A DNA stretch of 19,354 bases, from the NCBI GenBank assembly GCA_027575765.1, contig JANBPT010000908.1:1-19354 (forward strand). The letters are read 5' to 3'. The position numbers and the translations under genes are program-made. The stretch's first letter is position 1; each line of letters begins with the position of its first letter. Source of the DNA: Tieghemiomyces parasiticus. Lineage: Eukaryota; Kickxellomycota; Dimargaritomycetes; Dimargaritales; Dimargaritaceae. Positions 1 through 11,443 of the stretch are shown here, in pieces. The notes under the pieces are model-generated. The model searched no databases, had not been told where the DNA came from, and saw nothing but the letters and a program-made list of their open reading frames with translations.

Positions 1-810
1 ATTTCAGAACCATAAATTCTGTGATAGTAGAATAGCCTTTTGGTTATGGTGTTAGACTTGGGCCTAATATCAGCACAACTACCTTGGGCCGACTGTCTAT
101 CCTGTATAGCAAATTTCCTATATGTGATATAGATCCTGCTTCCATTGTAGCTCCATATTACTTTTGAAAATATGGCGGCAGAATGGGTCTTACTTAAACT
201 GCAGCATAATCTGAGCCGTTTCTACTCTGGATAGCTGCAAATGACTCAATATTAAGCTCGTCTGATAAAAGTGATCTTACTTAACCAAGCTTTATAGGTA
301 GGGTAGCTGAAATATCCTAATAAATCACCTTTTGCGTCCTCCCCTTCCCCCAACAAAGTGATTCACTGACAATACTCGACCCGGGTATGCTATGTTGACC
401 CAGTCAGCACCCTCCTGGTTCGCATGAGGTCGTTGCAGTGAAGAATGGTGAGAAAAAATTATTTGCAATGTCAGTGACATCCGTTTTCACCAAACGCAGT
501 TGCCAGCTACACCCTTGTAGGGTCAGCCTAATGTGCCCTGTATTTTAATATGGGTGGGCCGACGGTCAATCTAACCCAACTCATTCTCCTACTGGTTGCC
601 CAATATGGCCATATATAAATAGGGAACCAAAGTCCACGGTTGTTACATTGCCCAAGTACGGTTAAATTATACTCCAAGAGCCGATGTCTCAAATTTAGAG
701 CTTAACCTTGGTCCGAGTCCACGACTGTACATGGCACCTGCACCAGATAGCCCCCCCCCTCAGTCACTGAAACATTTGGCCAATATTGTCATGACACTAA
801 CCTAACCACT
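1..810. other. Non-coding left flank, no gene seen
   Basis: All frames are broken by stops and nothing was recognised. The only local structures I can point to are a perfect 12-nt palindrome ATATGGCCATAT at 603-614, running straight into a TATA-like string (TATATAAATAG, 612-622), and a run of C at 751-759. There is no reading frame downstream of the TATA-like string that would make it a convincing promoter. The LINE remnant begins near the right edge of this stretch, and older, unrecognisable parts of it may lie here. Confidence 0.5.
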
Positions 811-1710
811 TTTAGGCGCGTTCCATCCCTAGCCTACCTGGAATATGGCCTAGTGATACTGCGCCTCCATACAAAGCAGATACGTTGCCTAGAAGCCACT
901 CAAGGTAAGATCGTCAAGACCATCCTGGGCCTCCCCTGCAGGTCATCTACCACCGCCATTCTGCTGTTCACCAACCTAGAGCCCATGGCCCACAGATGGC
1001 AAGCACTCTCCGCCTAGTACTTCTACTGACAAGAGATGGACCCAGAGGGCCCCCCATCACTTGCTCACAGTGCCCTCACCCCCCATTGCGCACACACACT
1101 AGCGGTAACCCAAGCCCGCGCCCTCGAACACCAGGTTCACCGCCCAACAGTGCTGGGCCTGCAAGTCACGCTTTGGGTGGACAGAGACACCGCCATGGCA
1201 GCAGCCTGCCTAGCAAACCACATGGCGGCCCACATAAGCTGATGGCCCCAGGCCGACTAATATTGGCTTGGCTGGTTGGCTCCATGTTTGGCCCCCACCT
1301 ACAATATACACGGTGCCAGGTACGCCTGACATCAGCACACGCAACTCACTGCTGCGGCCTGGGCCGTTTACTTGCCCTGGATACCTCCGGCGCCCCTTCC
1401 CTAGAGGCAGCCGCACACCTGGCATTCCCCACTGACCCAGACCCCGCCCCTTCCCGCGGCCATCACGATATCGTAACGGTGGTCCTCCACCACGTCTGAA
1501 AACGCTGCAGATGCCGGCAATTTCTGTTCCACTTCTAAACACTGCCCCACCCAGGGGACGCTACCCCCTACGGCCAATTAGAACCACATTTTCTCCACCG
1601 AAGTTTTTTTTATTCAAGCGGAACGTACAATGGCCATTGCCCAACACTATGAGAGTCGCTGCGTTTTACGTGTCGTTAAATAAACCAATCTCCCCCTCCC
1701 CCTCCACCCC
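811..1710 (+). mobile_element. Decayed 3' end of a non-LTR (LINE) retrotransposon
   Basis: In the frame starting at 817 the translation matches the end of a LINE reverse transcriptase (thumb/connection region): LEYGLVILRL, then a KTILGLP block followed by Ser/Thr residues, then MAHRWQALSA. The frame then hits TAG at 1015-1017 and TGA at 1027-1029, continues open to 1242, and similarity moves to another frame (AHATHCCGLGRLLALD at about 1336-1383). The element is therefore a pseudogene with stops and at least one frameshift. The non-coding tail, about 1500-1700, is shared with the inverted copy at 14605-15010, for example the ACGTACAAT block near 1623 and GAGTCGCTGCG near 1653. The end is placed after a TAAATAAAC motif and a CT-rich tail. 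The upstream part of ORF2, the endonuclease and ORF1 are missing or unrecognisable. The LINE class is clear; the exact clade (Tad/L1-like?) is not. Confidence 0.75.
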
Positions 1711-4700
1711 TAGTCAGTTTGGTCGGCACTCGTATGTTATATGTCTATTGTGAATCGTCTTTACTACGAAGTCATCCTGTATTATCTTTCCGTACTCGAT
1801 TCTAGTGTAATATGGTTGGTGTTTCGCCTTATTCTTCAAATGGCTGGGTTTTACCCTTCGCTTTGCATAGAAGTAGGCGTGGATATAGATAGCCCAGCCC
1901 TTGAACTGCATTTCTCGAGGTAATGTGCAGACCTCGGGGAACGTGGGAAGGCAGCCTTAATTTAAATCACCTCCCTAGCTAAATCACATCGACGGCACAA
2001 TCGAGTAGGCGCATCGGAGTCATCGGACGTGTATTTTTCCTCCCTGGACGCGATGATGGCACTGTTGACCATTCCGTAGTATCAGAGTATGACCTGCTAG
2101 ACAGTAGTATGGTTCTTTCTTTTGTATAGCCATCTAAAGCGTATGGGAAACGCTTTATGGCAACGAACGTCATCGACAGTGACGCGTGAAACTCACTGAT
2201 CAACTCAACTGCGAGAATACTGCTACTGCACTGTAAGGCGAAATGCCGGATGATCCCTCAGCACTAGGCAAAGTATTGCTAAGATTGACCGGGTCCTGAT
2301 TCGCGCCAGTAACCCAGTAACCCAGCCGTTTATGGCTATGCTGACAGGGTGATAGGTTTGGACGAGTGTGATGGGACAGTCTTGGGCACCAAGCTAGAGC
2401 GGAGAGTTTTGACCAATCGTCTAATCAGGGTATTGGTGACAGGGGCAACTTCGCCGTCAAATTGGGTCAGTGGTTACACATACCTTTTCCTCAAACTTTT
2501 GTCAGTGGGCCCCACGAACCCTTCGGGCGTGGTTAGAGATGGAAATGGAGGGAGATGGGTAATATTGGTACTAGAGGTGATGGGCTGGTTATTGCGATTA
2601 GGCCGCCTTCGAGGCTGATTTCGGGTGAACCGCAGCGATTTGATAATACTACATGCCCACTGTCCACTCGGCCAACGTAATCGCTTAGCGTAGTATTGAA
2701 CTGCGCGGCTTCTGACAATGTAGTGGCATGGTCTAGTTTCCGCTGAAGGGTTTCTGCAGTCTATAACTATGGGAGTGCAAGACTGGGAGTGCCTGGCGGC
2801 ACTTATAAGCGCCGCTTTTTATTTAACCTAGTGAGGGTATTAACGCCAAGGGAGTCCATCTATTTGGTAATTCTGACGGGACCGGGTTCCAAGGACCTGG
2901 CCTGTGGCAACAGGCTACCTTATTTAGACTGACCGGCGCCCAGTCCTACGTAAATCACATGCACAGTAGGCTGTGAAATAAAAGGTTCCCGCCCACTGTT
3001 TGGATCTTCGATAGGTATTCACAGGACGGTTACGGGCCATACAGTACATGGTCAGAGACCAAGGAAAGAGGTGCTGGACTTCCCCCCAGGTGATGTACCA
3101 AGGAGCTCATACTTCCCTTTAGCAACAGTTCTATTCTGACAGAACGGTGTCTTCCGGATGAGAAGCGAAATCGATGGCTTCAGTATCGGCAACGCGTCCC
3201 AAACCACCGACCTGTTAACTTATTCCTTCCTAAACCCCAGGTAAGGTTCGGCAAGTTGCACGTAGTGGGAGTATTACGACATGTTATTCAAAAGATGGGT
3301 TGACGGCAAGTATTGGCTGCATTCCCACTATACATAGCCCGGCTCCAGCCCAACATCATGATCTTGGAATTCTGACAATACGGCCGAATGCTCCACTTGC
3401 AGTAGTATGTGTCGGCCCGAGACAAGCGGGTCTATCCTCCTTAAAGTCCGGCTTGTTTGACATTGTCATCATGTTCGCTGGCAATGAGTAGCTTTCAAAA
3501 AGGGTTAGCATATATTCCGCCGATCCTAGCTTAAGGCGGTTTCCATGAATCCCAAGTATTATTTTTCCTTATAAAGCGTTTAATCGTGTCCACCGAGTCG
3601 TTTACCGGTGTCAAGGCTACCCCCAACCCAATGGCACCAGCTGCCCATCGACGTTTCATGGTTCCGTGGGAAGGAATTTGGCTTGGTTACCGGACGGTGA
3701 GGCTGGTGTCGCAGTAGCCCAAGTTCCACCAAGCCCCTGGTACACTATGTCGCTGTTGAGCATCCCGCCCTCCCACCCTACCTTGTAGGTGTTTCAATTT
3801 GGTATATTTATGTTTATACCTGAATTGCATTTCGACAGTAGCCTGACAATCGTCAGGAGGGGATCCCCAGACGGCTTGGTGTTTCGTCCAAACGGATAAC
3901 GCATGCCCAGTCAAAAGGAGACCTCTTGTCGCCTAGTTAGGATCAAGGGGTCTCTAGTAGCACCATTTGAAGAGCCTAAAAGTAACGATCGTGATTGCCC
4001 AGTCTACTATCTGCCTTGTAGTCTAGGTACTACCTCTAAGCGCTTCTCACCAGTTGGCGCGGAGTGATGATTAACCTACTTGAAATACCTAACAGTGCAG
4101 CGTACTCAAGGAACGCCAACAACGACCCTGGTCAATGCTTGGAGATGAGTAGGCTCATTGCCGAGTAGATACCGTGCCTCTCGGAGGTTGCCAATAGTGA
4201 GCCTTGCTGTTGGATGCATTATCCTACCGCGTCAGAGCTCAGCAACACTGTATAGCCAATACGAAGTCTAAAAGGCGCCATTTGAAGACGCTTGCAATTC
4301 CACCCTGTGTCAACTGGCACCAACTCAAGCGTCGTTCGATCCTTAGTTGCCGGTGGAAGCAAAACTTGAAAGCTTGAAACGTTGGTGGGCATACCTAAGA
4401 TTTACCTTGTAACCTGTAGTAGATAATCTTTTGATCGGTGCCGCTTGGGGTCTTCAAGGTGGTCTTTGACCTCTCCCTTACTTGTACAGCTCAGCCTAAG
4501 CTTAAAACCCCACCACGTGTAGCCGGCGTATGTGAGTATTACTGGAGGCAGACTTTAGTAATTGTGCCACTGTATCTTTGTTCAACACAGTCCACTTACC
4601 GCCACGACTGGCGACAATACCAATAGCTGGCCAGCAGGTAAACAAGCTTTATGCCCTTTCCACTATCGCGGTTTCCAAATTTGCTAGACTCCGTCGCAGG

Positions 4701-4867
4701 ATTCCTCACATTCAATTCCACTGCAGCCCGGCAGTGTCGCGTCCGGGAGTTTACACCGACCTTCCTTGCGCATTCTTATCCCCTCAGCATTCCGTTATTT
4801 CTGTGCGCTGTTCGCCAGATTTCCACTCACATCTCCCACACCGCCTTTTAGTTTCCAATTATAAGTC
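1711..4867. other. Long gene-free interval upstream of the nucleoporin gene
   Basis: About 3.1 kb in which the longest open frames are under 100 codons, do not resemble any family I know, and lie on both strands without preference. The base composition is balanced, unlike the GC-rich coding DNA that begins at 4868. I found no tRNA-like B box, no rRNA block and no terminal repeats. A short tandem repeat (CCAGTAAC twice) lies near 2306-2321. The last 200 bases (about 4660-4860) are pyrimidine-rich and likely contain the nucleoporin promoter and 5' UTR. The rest may be old transposon debris. Confidence 0.5.
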
Positions 4868-7800
4868 ATGCCTGCGGCCCTCGAATCAGGCCCCGGCGCT
4901 CCGCACCAGTGGTACACGCACACTAGCGTCCAGATCGAGAATGTACATCCGCCACGGGCGCATCGCCAGGCCTACCGCATCCGCCTGGCCGGCTACGGCC
5001 ACAGCGATCACGTCCGTCGCCATCAGGGTAGTGACGTGGCGACCATGGACACAGATGACGGGCCCAGCCAGGTCCGCGCAGCAGGACCCACGCGCCTGAT
5101 CTTCGAACCACTGGACTTGGGCCAGGCCCTGCCCGAAACCCAGGACCCGGCAGCCGAGACGTGGACGGGGGAGTCCCGTTTAAGTGGCGTATGGCCCTGC
5201 GGGGATCTTGTACCCAATGCCTTCGTGAACTGGCGGTTGATGGGCGCCGGTCGCGCCTTGGAGCTGCGTCTGGTCCCTTGGCTTGCGCCGGCCACCGTAG
5301 ACGACCTTAAGGCCACGGGGGCTGACCAGAGGCGGCTGCCACCGGCTCCGACATCGGCCAGCGCCGCTCCCACCCAGCTGATCCTACACTTCCCGGCCAA
5401 CGTCCTGCCTAGTCCTGCTTTCGAAGTGGAGAACAGCCGCCGCGGGTTGGCCGTGTGGTTGGGGCTCACCTCGGGCCACGTGCTACGTCTCACCTTCCGG
5501 GCCCCGCACCTGTTTACCGGGGACAGCCTGGTCACTGTGCAGTGTCTGGCTCACCCGGTCGCTGGTGTGGTCCAGGGCAAGCGGGTACCCGTCATGCTCC
5601 ATGCCGTAGACGCCCAACGTGCCCTCGTTTCCTGTCACGACGGCGTCACCGTTCTACTCGAGCGGTCCGGATCAGGGGCGCTCCATGAGACCGAGCTGGC
5701 CGCCGCGGGCTACCTTTCCCAGGTCAAGACCCTCCTACCGTTTGTGGCTGGCCGGTTCTTCGCCGGCGGTAGCCAGGCTGCGACAGGCATCACCAGTGGT
5801 GGGAGCAACGTAACCGATGGATACCGCGTAACGGACCACAGCACTGAGTGGCAATCGATTGCCCTGACCGCTGTGCGCGCCGAGGACTACCTCGATGGTC
5901 TGGCGAGCTCCGCTTCCCATCTCGCCCTTCCGACCGCGGCCGAGTACTTCATCTGCCTGTGCCGCGATCGCAAATTGCGTCTATGGTCGGTCGACCGCCG
6001 CTCCTGCGCCAAGGTCGTCCCGCTGCCCACCCTTACTGCCGCTGGCACTCTCGAGGATCCGACCTCACCGGTCGCCAAAGCCCGCTCCGTGACCCTGCTC
6101 CCGCCCACCACCCGCCGCTACGTCCAAATCGTCCCGCGGCGCCTCAACCCACACGCAGTGGCCGGGGCCTTCGAATTCCTGGTCTATGTACCCGATGAGC
6201 AACAGCCCTACTTTGCCCTATACCGAGCCCACTTGGACGGACACGATAATGGTCTGGCCTCGGTCGACTATGTGGCCCACTACCTTTGCCGCGGCATCCC
6301 CACTGGGCTGAGTGCCGAGGCCTACCTAGGCGAACTGGCCGACTTTTGCCTAACGTCTCCGGCCAGCGTGGCAGCGGTGGGAAGTAACGACGGATCCCAC
6401 CGCGCCGGTCGACGGACTAGCGGCGGCCACCTGCGCTCCGCTGAGGCCATGGAGGCCCCGCTACTCTGGGCATTGTGGGAGGCCGCTCCAGACCCTACCC
6501 GTCGGGTCACCCTCGCTTACTGTCAGCTGGCTCCCACGGCCGGCGCCCCGGCCTGGCACGCCGTACTCCATCAACCGCATCCGGACGTGACCAATCCGGC
6601 CGGTTACCTCGACACCCGCTTGCGCGCTCTTGATGCTGCCCACCCGGTACCCACAGGCGTCCGGGCGCCCTATAGTGACGCCGCCTACGCCCGCCGCCTA
6701 GGCCTGGTCTTTACCAACTATCTGCTCTACCCGGGCCGCTACGCCTGGCCCGCTTTGCAGTTCGCCCTGCGCCGATACCGCACGGCCTTTCAGGGCAGCG
6801 ATCAGACTCACAACCATTGCCAGCGCCGTCCCTCCGTGTCTGCCGATGCCGATGGAGCGGCTTCCGGTCGACCACCTACGCGTTACGCCGCGGGGCCTCC
6901 CTCTGCGTTCCGTGACCGCCTCCTGGCGACGGTCGGTCTCTTTTTGCGCGTGGAAACCAACGTCCATGATGGTGTTCCGGCCGTGGCCAGCTACCGCCGC
7001 CAGCTCCGTACCGAGTGGATGCGGTACCTCACCTTGTGCACCCAGCTACAGGCCAATCTCGAGGCCCCGCGCACTCTCTCTGCTGTTGACAACGCTGCCA
7101 CCCTCGACCATTTCGCCGGGGTCGTCGTGTCCCGCGGTGCCTGCGTGGGCCACCTCCGGCCAGCGGATACGGCCGAGGTCCTGCGGGCGCACCTGGACCA
7201 ACCGGTGGCCCTGGGCTGCGATCTGGCCCATATCGGCGGGCCCCGGCTCGCCCTGAGCTACCCGCTATTGGCCGATCGCACCCGTCTCGACCCGCTCCTC
7301 GAAACCCTGGTCGCTATGCGGACGGTGGTGGAGCTGGTCCCCGCCGAGTCTGTTCACGCCGTTATGGAGGCCGTGGCTTCCTGGACCCGCGTTTTTCCCA
7401 CCGCTGAGGTCCCCTCCAATCTCCCCACCCGTTGGTACGAAGAACATATCGCACCGGCTCTCCGAGGTACCCCTGACGAGGCGAGCCTCCGCCGACAGCT
7501 TACCCACAGCTTTCGCGCCGATCAGCTCGGGTGGAAACGCGGGTGGGTTCTTATCTTGGGCCTGGCTGTCGCGGACCTTACCCCCAATGCCGTGCCGGGT
7601 CACGCCAATGCTACTGGTGGAGACGGGCCGGTGCATCGGCCTGGGGCGCACCTCGCGGCCCTACTCGCCGCCGCTTACCAGGCTGGCGTCACCACTGGAC
7701 GTCAGTTCCTCCGTGACCTGTTGATCACTTCGGTGGTCTTGGCTGGCACCCACGCATGGACCCGGGCCGATCTGGGGGACATGCCGTTCGACCAGCTCAA

Positions 7801-10780
7801 CGCGGCGGGAGCGGGCTACGCCGGCGTCAGCGCCCTTCTCGCGGAAAGTGGCTCGGCCACTACTCTTAATCAGCGCACGGGTGCCTTCAGTTTCAGCGTA
7901 CTAGCACGCCTCGTCTACCGCCACGCACTCGCTGACTGGCTCGCTGGCCAGTCATTCGCCGCCGCCGACACCCGCGCCTTGGACCTCCTGCCCACGGTCG
8001 GCGATGTTTTGACCTCCGAGGAGGAGGATGCCGCCTCTGCCGAGCGTACCCTGTGGATCACCGGCGAGGACAGTGACGAGGATCGGGACTCACTGACAAC
8101 CACCACAGGACGGGGCAGAGATTCAACGAGCGCAGTTGACCGCGTGGCCACCACGCTGTCCAGCCTCGAGGTACGCGACACTCCTGCGCCCACTACCACC
8201 GTCGCTGCCGCGCGCTTGACCACCATCCGGCCCCCACTGGCCACCCCGCACTTCCGCGCCCGCGGTCTCCCCGACCCAGTCCCGGGCGATGCACTCCCAG
8301 CCTACAGCCTTTCAGACGCTATAGTGGCCACGTTAGCTCCCTCGCTGCTCCTATATTTCGTCCCGGGCCAGCGCCTGCCAGCGCAACTCTCGCCTGCTGG
8401 TGTGGACGGTTCATCAGGCCTACGCTGCGGACCCGGTGCTACCCTGGCGGCGCTAACCACCCTGGGCCCGCGCGCTCTTCATCAGCGCCTCGGTCTAACC
8501 GAGGCTGTAGGCCGCCCCACCGACGCCGGCGCAACATTTCCGACCCCGCTCGTCCAGCTCGTTTACCAACTGGCTGCCGCCGACTGCTACCGACTCGCCC
8601 ACCACCTCTTGGCCCGAAGCCCCACCACCTACGCCGTCCAGTTCCTGTGGGGCCACGTTTACCTCCGCCGTGGCCTGTTTGCCAATGCCTACCGCTGCCT
8701 CGTGTACGCTGCCGCCGGACTGACGACTGGTTCGGCCGAGCCCCTATGGAGCCTCCTGCCCGCTCAGGTGGTGACGGTTGTGGATTACTACGTCATGTGC
8801 GCCGACCTCATGGAGGCCCAGCAGCAGCCAGCGTACTCGACCAAGCTCTGCCGGCGAGCCCTCGCCGCTCTACCGTCACCGTTGCCCGAGGTAAACGATG
8901 CCAGGGATGAGGACGAGACAATGCCAGCCCAGGATAATGAGGACGAGACCCTCACCAAGGCACCGCGCCTCTACTTCCGTATCTTCCACAGCACCCTCCA
9001 GTGCCGCGAGTACGAGGCGGCCTACCAAGCCATGCTAGCCATTGAAGGGGACCCTACCACTCAGGGCGATTGCCTGCGTCACCTGATCGCCGTGCTTTGC
9101 GAAGCCGACCTAGTCCACTTGGTCATCCGTTGGCCATTCGGCCACCTTCAAGAGGAGGTGGAGCTCACTCTCCTGTTCAAGGCCCGGAACAGCGAGGTGA
9201 ACGCCGCATTAGTGCGGTCCTCCAAGGCCGGAGGTAAGGCCACGGACGCTGACCACGGCGGGGAGAGTGACGAGGAAAGCGGCGCCACAGGGCGGAGGCG
9301 GGGCGGGGACACCAGCGCGGGTCAGGCCGACGCATACGGCAGCACGGGTCCGCGGTACGTCCCCAACTTTTACAAGATTTTATACGCCTACCACGTATAC
9401 CGCGGAGACTACCGCAACGCGGCCTCCGTCATGTACCAATACGGCCAGCGTGTGGCCAACATCCGGTCGACTGACCCGAAGGTCAACATCGAGTGCCTTG
9501 TGGAACAGTCCATGGCCCAACTGTCTGCCGCCCAAACCCTGGCCCTGGTCGATTCAGCCGACGCGTGGGTCATCGTACCCCCGCCCGCCGCCCACCCGCT
9601 CCCGCACCCGCACGACCGCCAGATCAAGAAGCGTCGCGTTGAGCCCGTTGGTAGCGGTTTGCTGACGGGTGACGACGACGCAGCTGCGGCCGATCGACAT
9701 GGCCCACCGACCGGAACGGGTGGGCGCGACGCCTCAGCGGCGACCACAGCCGTGGTAGTGGTGCCGGACTTTGGCCGCCAGCTCGACATTGTGACCCTTG
9801 TCGACCTCCGCCGCGAGTATCAGCTCTGCCTCGCCAAGCTCAAGATCGCCGAACGTATCCCGGTCCTTATGTGTACTCCGGACCCGCTCACCCCGGCCGA
9901 CGTTCTGCAGCTTTTTGCGCAGTGCGGCCTGTACGACGAGGCCCTCTCGTTCGCCCGTCTCGTCGAAGCTGACTTAGCCCCGACCCTCCGCCATCTCGCC
10001 CACCGCTGCGTGGATCTCTCACGGGCCCAGGCCGACGGCATCGACGCAGCCCGCCTTCTGGCGAGCGGCGAGTGGTGGACTTCTGACCTAGTAGCCGATG
10101 CTGAGGGCCCTCCAGACGCCCGCGCCTGGAAGTTACTCCAGATGTATCTCGACCGCCACGACCCTGCGGAGCGGCCGGCCAATCACGGCCGCGGGGCCTG
10201 CATGACGGATGTGGTTACCACCTATAACCCGATCACGGACGCCCCTGGCCTTCCCATTCTGCCTCACTCCCTGCGTGCCGCTGTCCTCGATCAGGTCCTG
10301 GGCGCCGGCGGGGCCCCACCACCCTGGCTTACCCAGCCACTTCTCATCGACCACCCGGATACCCTTGTTCGCCTTCATTTTAAGCACGGCTACCTCATTG
10401 AGGCCACCCGCTACGCCGTCCAGCACCTCCGCCGCGCCGAATCGCTGCTGAAGCGTGTACCTATCAACCACGCGACTATGCGCTGGGCACCACTTAGCCT
10501 TTACGACGAGCTACGGGCCGCGAACGACCGTGCACTGGCCACGGCCGCTGCTGACGGTACCAATAACTCCAATGCTGCGATAGGCGCTGGTGGAGCGCAG
10601 GATTGGATCACCATGGGGTGCGGTAATGATGAAGAGTGTGAAGCTGCCGGTTTCATGTTGACCCTTTCACCGGTTGAACGACGTGGCCTGGTGCAGTGGA
10701 ACAGCCAGTTCGAGGTTGAACTGCAACGGTATTTCGCTCGTTTGGAGCGCGAGACAGAGGAGTGCCTGGCGCAGGCCTAG
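4868..10780 (+). CDS. NUP120: Nucleoporin Nup160/Nup120, Y-complex scaffold subunit
   Basis: This is the Nup160 (animal) or Nup120 (yeast) subunit of the Y-shaped outer-ring complex of the nuclear pore, which shapes the pore membrane and supports mRNA export. The N-terminal beta-propeller is recognisable: NAFVNWRLMG (the NRFIHW-type motif), a blade ending GLTSGHVLRLTF, and RDRKLRLWSV near residues 366-375. The C-terminal alpha-helical region carries the family's best blocks: YFRIFHSTLQ near 1369, CLRHLIAVLCEADLVHLV from 1402, NFYKILYAYHVYRGDYRNA from 1500, and a late LVRLHFKHGYLIEA helix pair. It is one uninterrupted frame of 1970 aa, against about 1040 aa in budding yeast and 1436 aa in human. 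The extra length includes acidic, low-complexity linkers (about 1046-1105, 1343-1367, 1451-1495) and a basic KKRR cluster near 1587. ATG 4868 is the first in-frame ATG after pyrimidine-rich DNA. Codon use is strongly GC-rich. Confidence 0.9.
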   Translation: MPAALESGPGAPHQWYTHTSVQIENVHPPRAHRQAYRIRLAGYGHSDHVRRHQGSDVATMDTDDGPSQVRAAGPTRLIFEPLDLGQALPETQDPAAETWTGESRLSGVWPCGDLVPNAFVNWRLMGAGRALELRLVPWLAPATVDDLKATGADQRRLPPAPTSASAAPTQLILHFPANVLPSPAFEVENSRRGLAVWLGLTSGHVLRLTFRAPHLFTGDSLVTVQCLAHPVAGVVQGKRVPVMLHAVDAQRALVSCHDGVTVLLERSGSGALHETELAAAGYLSQVKTLLPFVAGRFFAGGSQAATGITSGGSNVTDGYRVTDHSTEWQSIALTAVRAEDYLDGLASSASHLALPTAAEYFICLCRDRKLRLWSVDRRSCAKVVPLPTLTAAGTLEDPTSPVAKARSVTLLPPTTRRYVQIVPRRLNPHAVAGAFEFLVYVPDEQQPYFALYRAHLDGHDNGLASVDYVAHYLCRGIPTGLSAEAYLGELADFCLTSPASVAAVGSNDGSHRAGRRTSGGHLRSAEAMEAPLLWALWEAAPDPTRRVTLAYCQLAPTAGAPAWHAVLHQPHPDVTNPAGYLDTRLRALDAAHPVPTGVRAPYSDAAYARRLGLVFTNYLLYPGRYAWPALQFALRRYRTAFQGSDQTHNHCQRRPSVSADADGAASGRPPTRYAAGPPSAFRDRLLATVGLFLRVETNVHDGVPAVASYRRQLRTEWMRYLTLCTQLQANLEAPRTLSAVDNAATLDHFAGVVVSRGACVGHLRPADTAEVLRAHLDQPVALGCDLAHIGGPRLALSYPLLADRTRLDPLLETLVAMRTVVELVPAESVHAVMEAVASWTRVFPTAEVPSNLPTRWYEEHIAPALRGTPDEASLRRQLTHSFRADQLGWKRGWVLILGLAVADLTPNAVPGHANATGGDGPVHRPGAHLAALLAAAYQAGVTTGRQFLRDLLITSVVLAGTHAWTRADLGDMPFDQLNAAGAGYAGVSALLAESGSATTLNQRTGAFSFSVLARLVYRHALADWLAGQSFAAADTRALDLLPTVGDVLTSEEEDAASAERTLWITGEDSDEDRDSLTTTTGRGRDSTSAVDRVATTLSSLEVRDTPAPTTTVAAARLTTIRPPLATPHFRARGLPDPVPGDALPAYSLSDAIVATLAPSLLLYFVPGQRLPAQLSPAGVDGSSGLRCGPGATLAALTTLGPRALHQRLGLTEAVGRPTDAGATFPTPLVQLVYQLAAADCYRLAHHLLARSPTTYAVQFLWGHVYLRRGLFANAYRCLVYAAAGLTTGSAEPLWSLLPAQVVTVVDYYVMCADLMEAQQQPAYSTKLCRRALAALPSPLPEVNDARDEDETMPAQDNEDETLTKAPRLYFRIFHSTLQCREYEAAYQAMLAIEGDPTTQGDCLRHLIAVLCEADLVHLVIRWPFGHLQEEVELTLLFKARNSEVNAALVRSSKAGGKATDADHGGESDEESGATGRRRGGDTSAGQADAYGSTGPRYVPNFYKILYAYHVYRGDYRNAASVMYQYGQRVANIRSTDPKVNIECLVEQSMAQLSAAQTLALVDSADAWVIVPPPAAHPLPHPHDRQIKKRRVEPVGSGLLTGDDDAAAADRHGPPTGTGGRDASAATTAVVVVPDFGRQLDIVTLVDLRREYQLCLAKLKIAERIPVLMCTPDPLTPADVLQLFAQCGLYDEALSFARLVEADLAPTLRHLAHRCVDLSRAQADGIDAARLLASGEWWTSDLVADAEGPPDARAWKLLQMYLDRHDPAERPANHGRGACMTDVVTTYNPITDAPGLPILPHSLRAAVLDQVLGAGGAPPPWLTQPLLIDHPDTLVRLHFKHGYLIEATRYAVQHLRRAESLLKRVPINHATMRWAPLSLYDELRAANDRALATAAADGTNNSNAAIGAGGAQDWITMGCGNDEECEAAGFMLTLSPVERRGLVQWNSQFEVELQRYFARLERETEECLAQA

Positions 10781-11443
10781 CCTCATTGTTTCTTTTTTAA
10801 TGCCAATTTATGATGGCTACCCCACCTTTACGCCTCAACTTGACTAGGCTTTCTCGTTTATTTCTTTTTTGCCTTTGTAATTGCACTGTTGTCGTTCCAC
10901 CAACCAACCAAGTAACTTCTCATTAAACCCAATCACACCCTTGCCTCCAAGGTAGATTGAATACCGCTGAATGAACACTGATGTGTACGATCCTTATTGT
11001 GCAGACTATCCCCGCTAGCAAGGGGAAGCGTTCAGGTGGCGGAACGATTAGCTGGACCGCAGCCGGTGAGACGGAGGTAATCGATGACGTATCCGTCCTC
11101 GTAAAGCCCCCGCCCACAATTCGATTGGACGATAGTGGACAGCTTATTTCTGGTTCCAGCTTGCCCTGTATGTGTGAGGGGTTCACTGGTCTCGTCGCTG
11201 CGGGCGTGGGCAGGTTCTTCCTACTCTATGGTCTCAGGTCTCTCCACCCGCGCGATCGGACAGAGTCTCCCATCTGCCCTGGTCTCATGAGTAATCACTT
11301 CGCTCACCTCACCTTACCTTTTAAGCTCTAGCTAGCTCATCGGTACCTTCGTGGTGCATCTCTACAGTGCCTTCATACCCCCCTTCGGTTTCCTTCTCTT
11401 ATTCCCCCCAATCCTCGCCCTCGCCTCAGCCAACTCTACCACT
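10781..11443. other. Intergenic: nucleoporin 3' region and phosphogluconolactonase promoter
   Basis: The stretch contains the nucleoporin 3' UTR, which is T-rich (for example the TTTCTTTTTT run just after the stop). It also contains the promoter and 5' UTR of the next gene, which becomes CT-rich from about 11375. An open frame of 116 codons at 10981-11331 has no recognisable domain and overlaps another frame on the opposite strand, so I do not call it. No clear TATA box or polyadenylation signal could be fixed. Confidence 0.5.

Noticed and set aside
3687..3914. Minus-strand 75-codon frame in the gene-free interval as a transposon remnant
   Set aside because: No conserved motif could be recognised; likely a chance frame.
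4578..5099. 173-codon open frame overlapping the start of the nucleoporin gene
   Set aside because: It lies in a different frame, has no recognisable domain, and its second half is the out-of-frame reading of the GC-rich nucleoporin start.
5023..10471. Many open frames of 60-136 codons on both strands inside the nucleoporin gene
   Set aside because: GC-rich coding DNA leaves long chance frames; none resembles a protein family, and the nucleoporin frame explains the whole stretch.
10981..11331. 116-codon open frame between the nucleoporin and phosphogluconolactonase genes
   Set aside because: No known motif, overlapped by an antisense frame, and located where a promoter and UTR are expected.
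11351..11443. Upstream extension of the phosphogluconolactonase frame starting at GTG, with a hydrophobic stretch like a signal peptide
   Set aside because: There is no ATG, the CT-rich composition looks like 5' UTR, and the enzyme's usual length fits the start at 11444.
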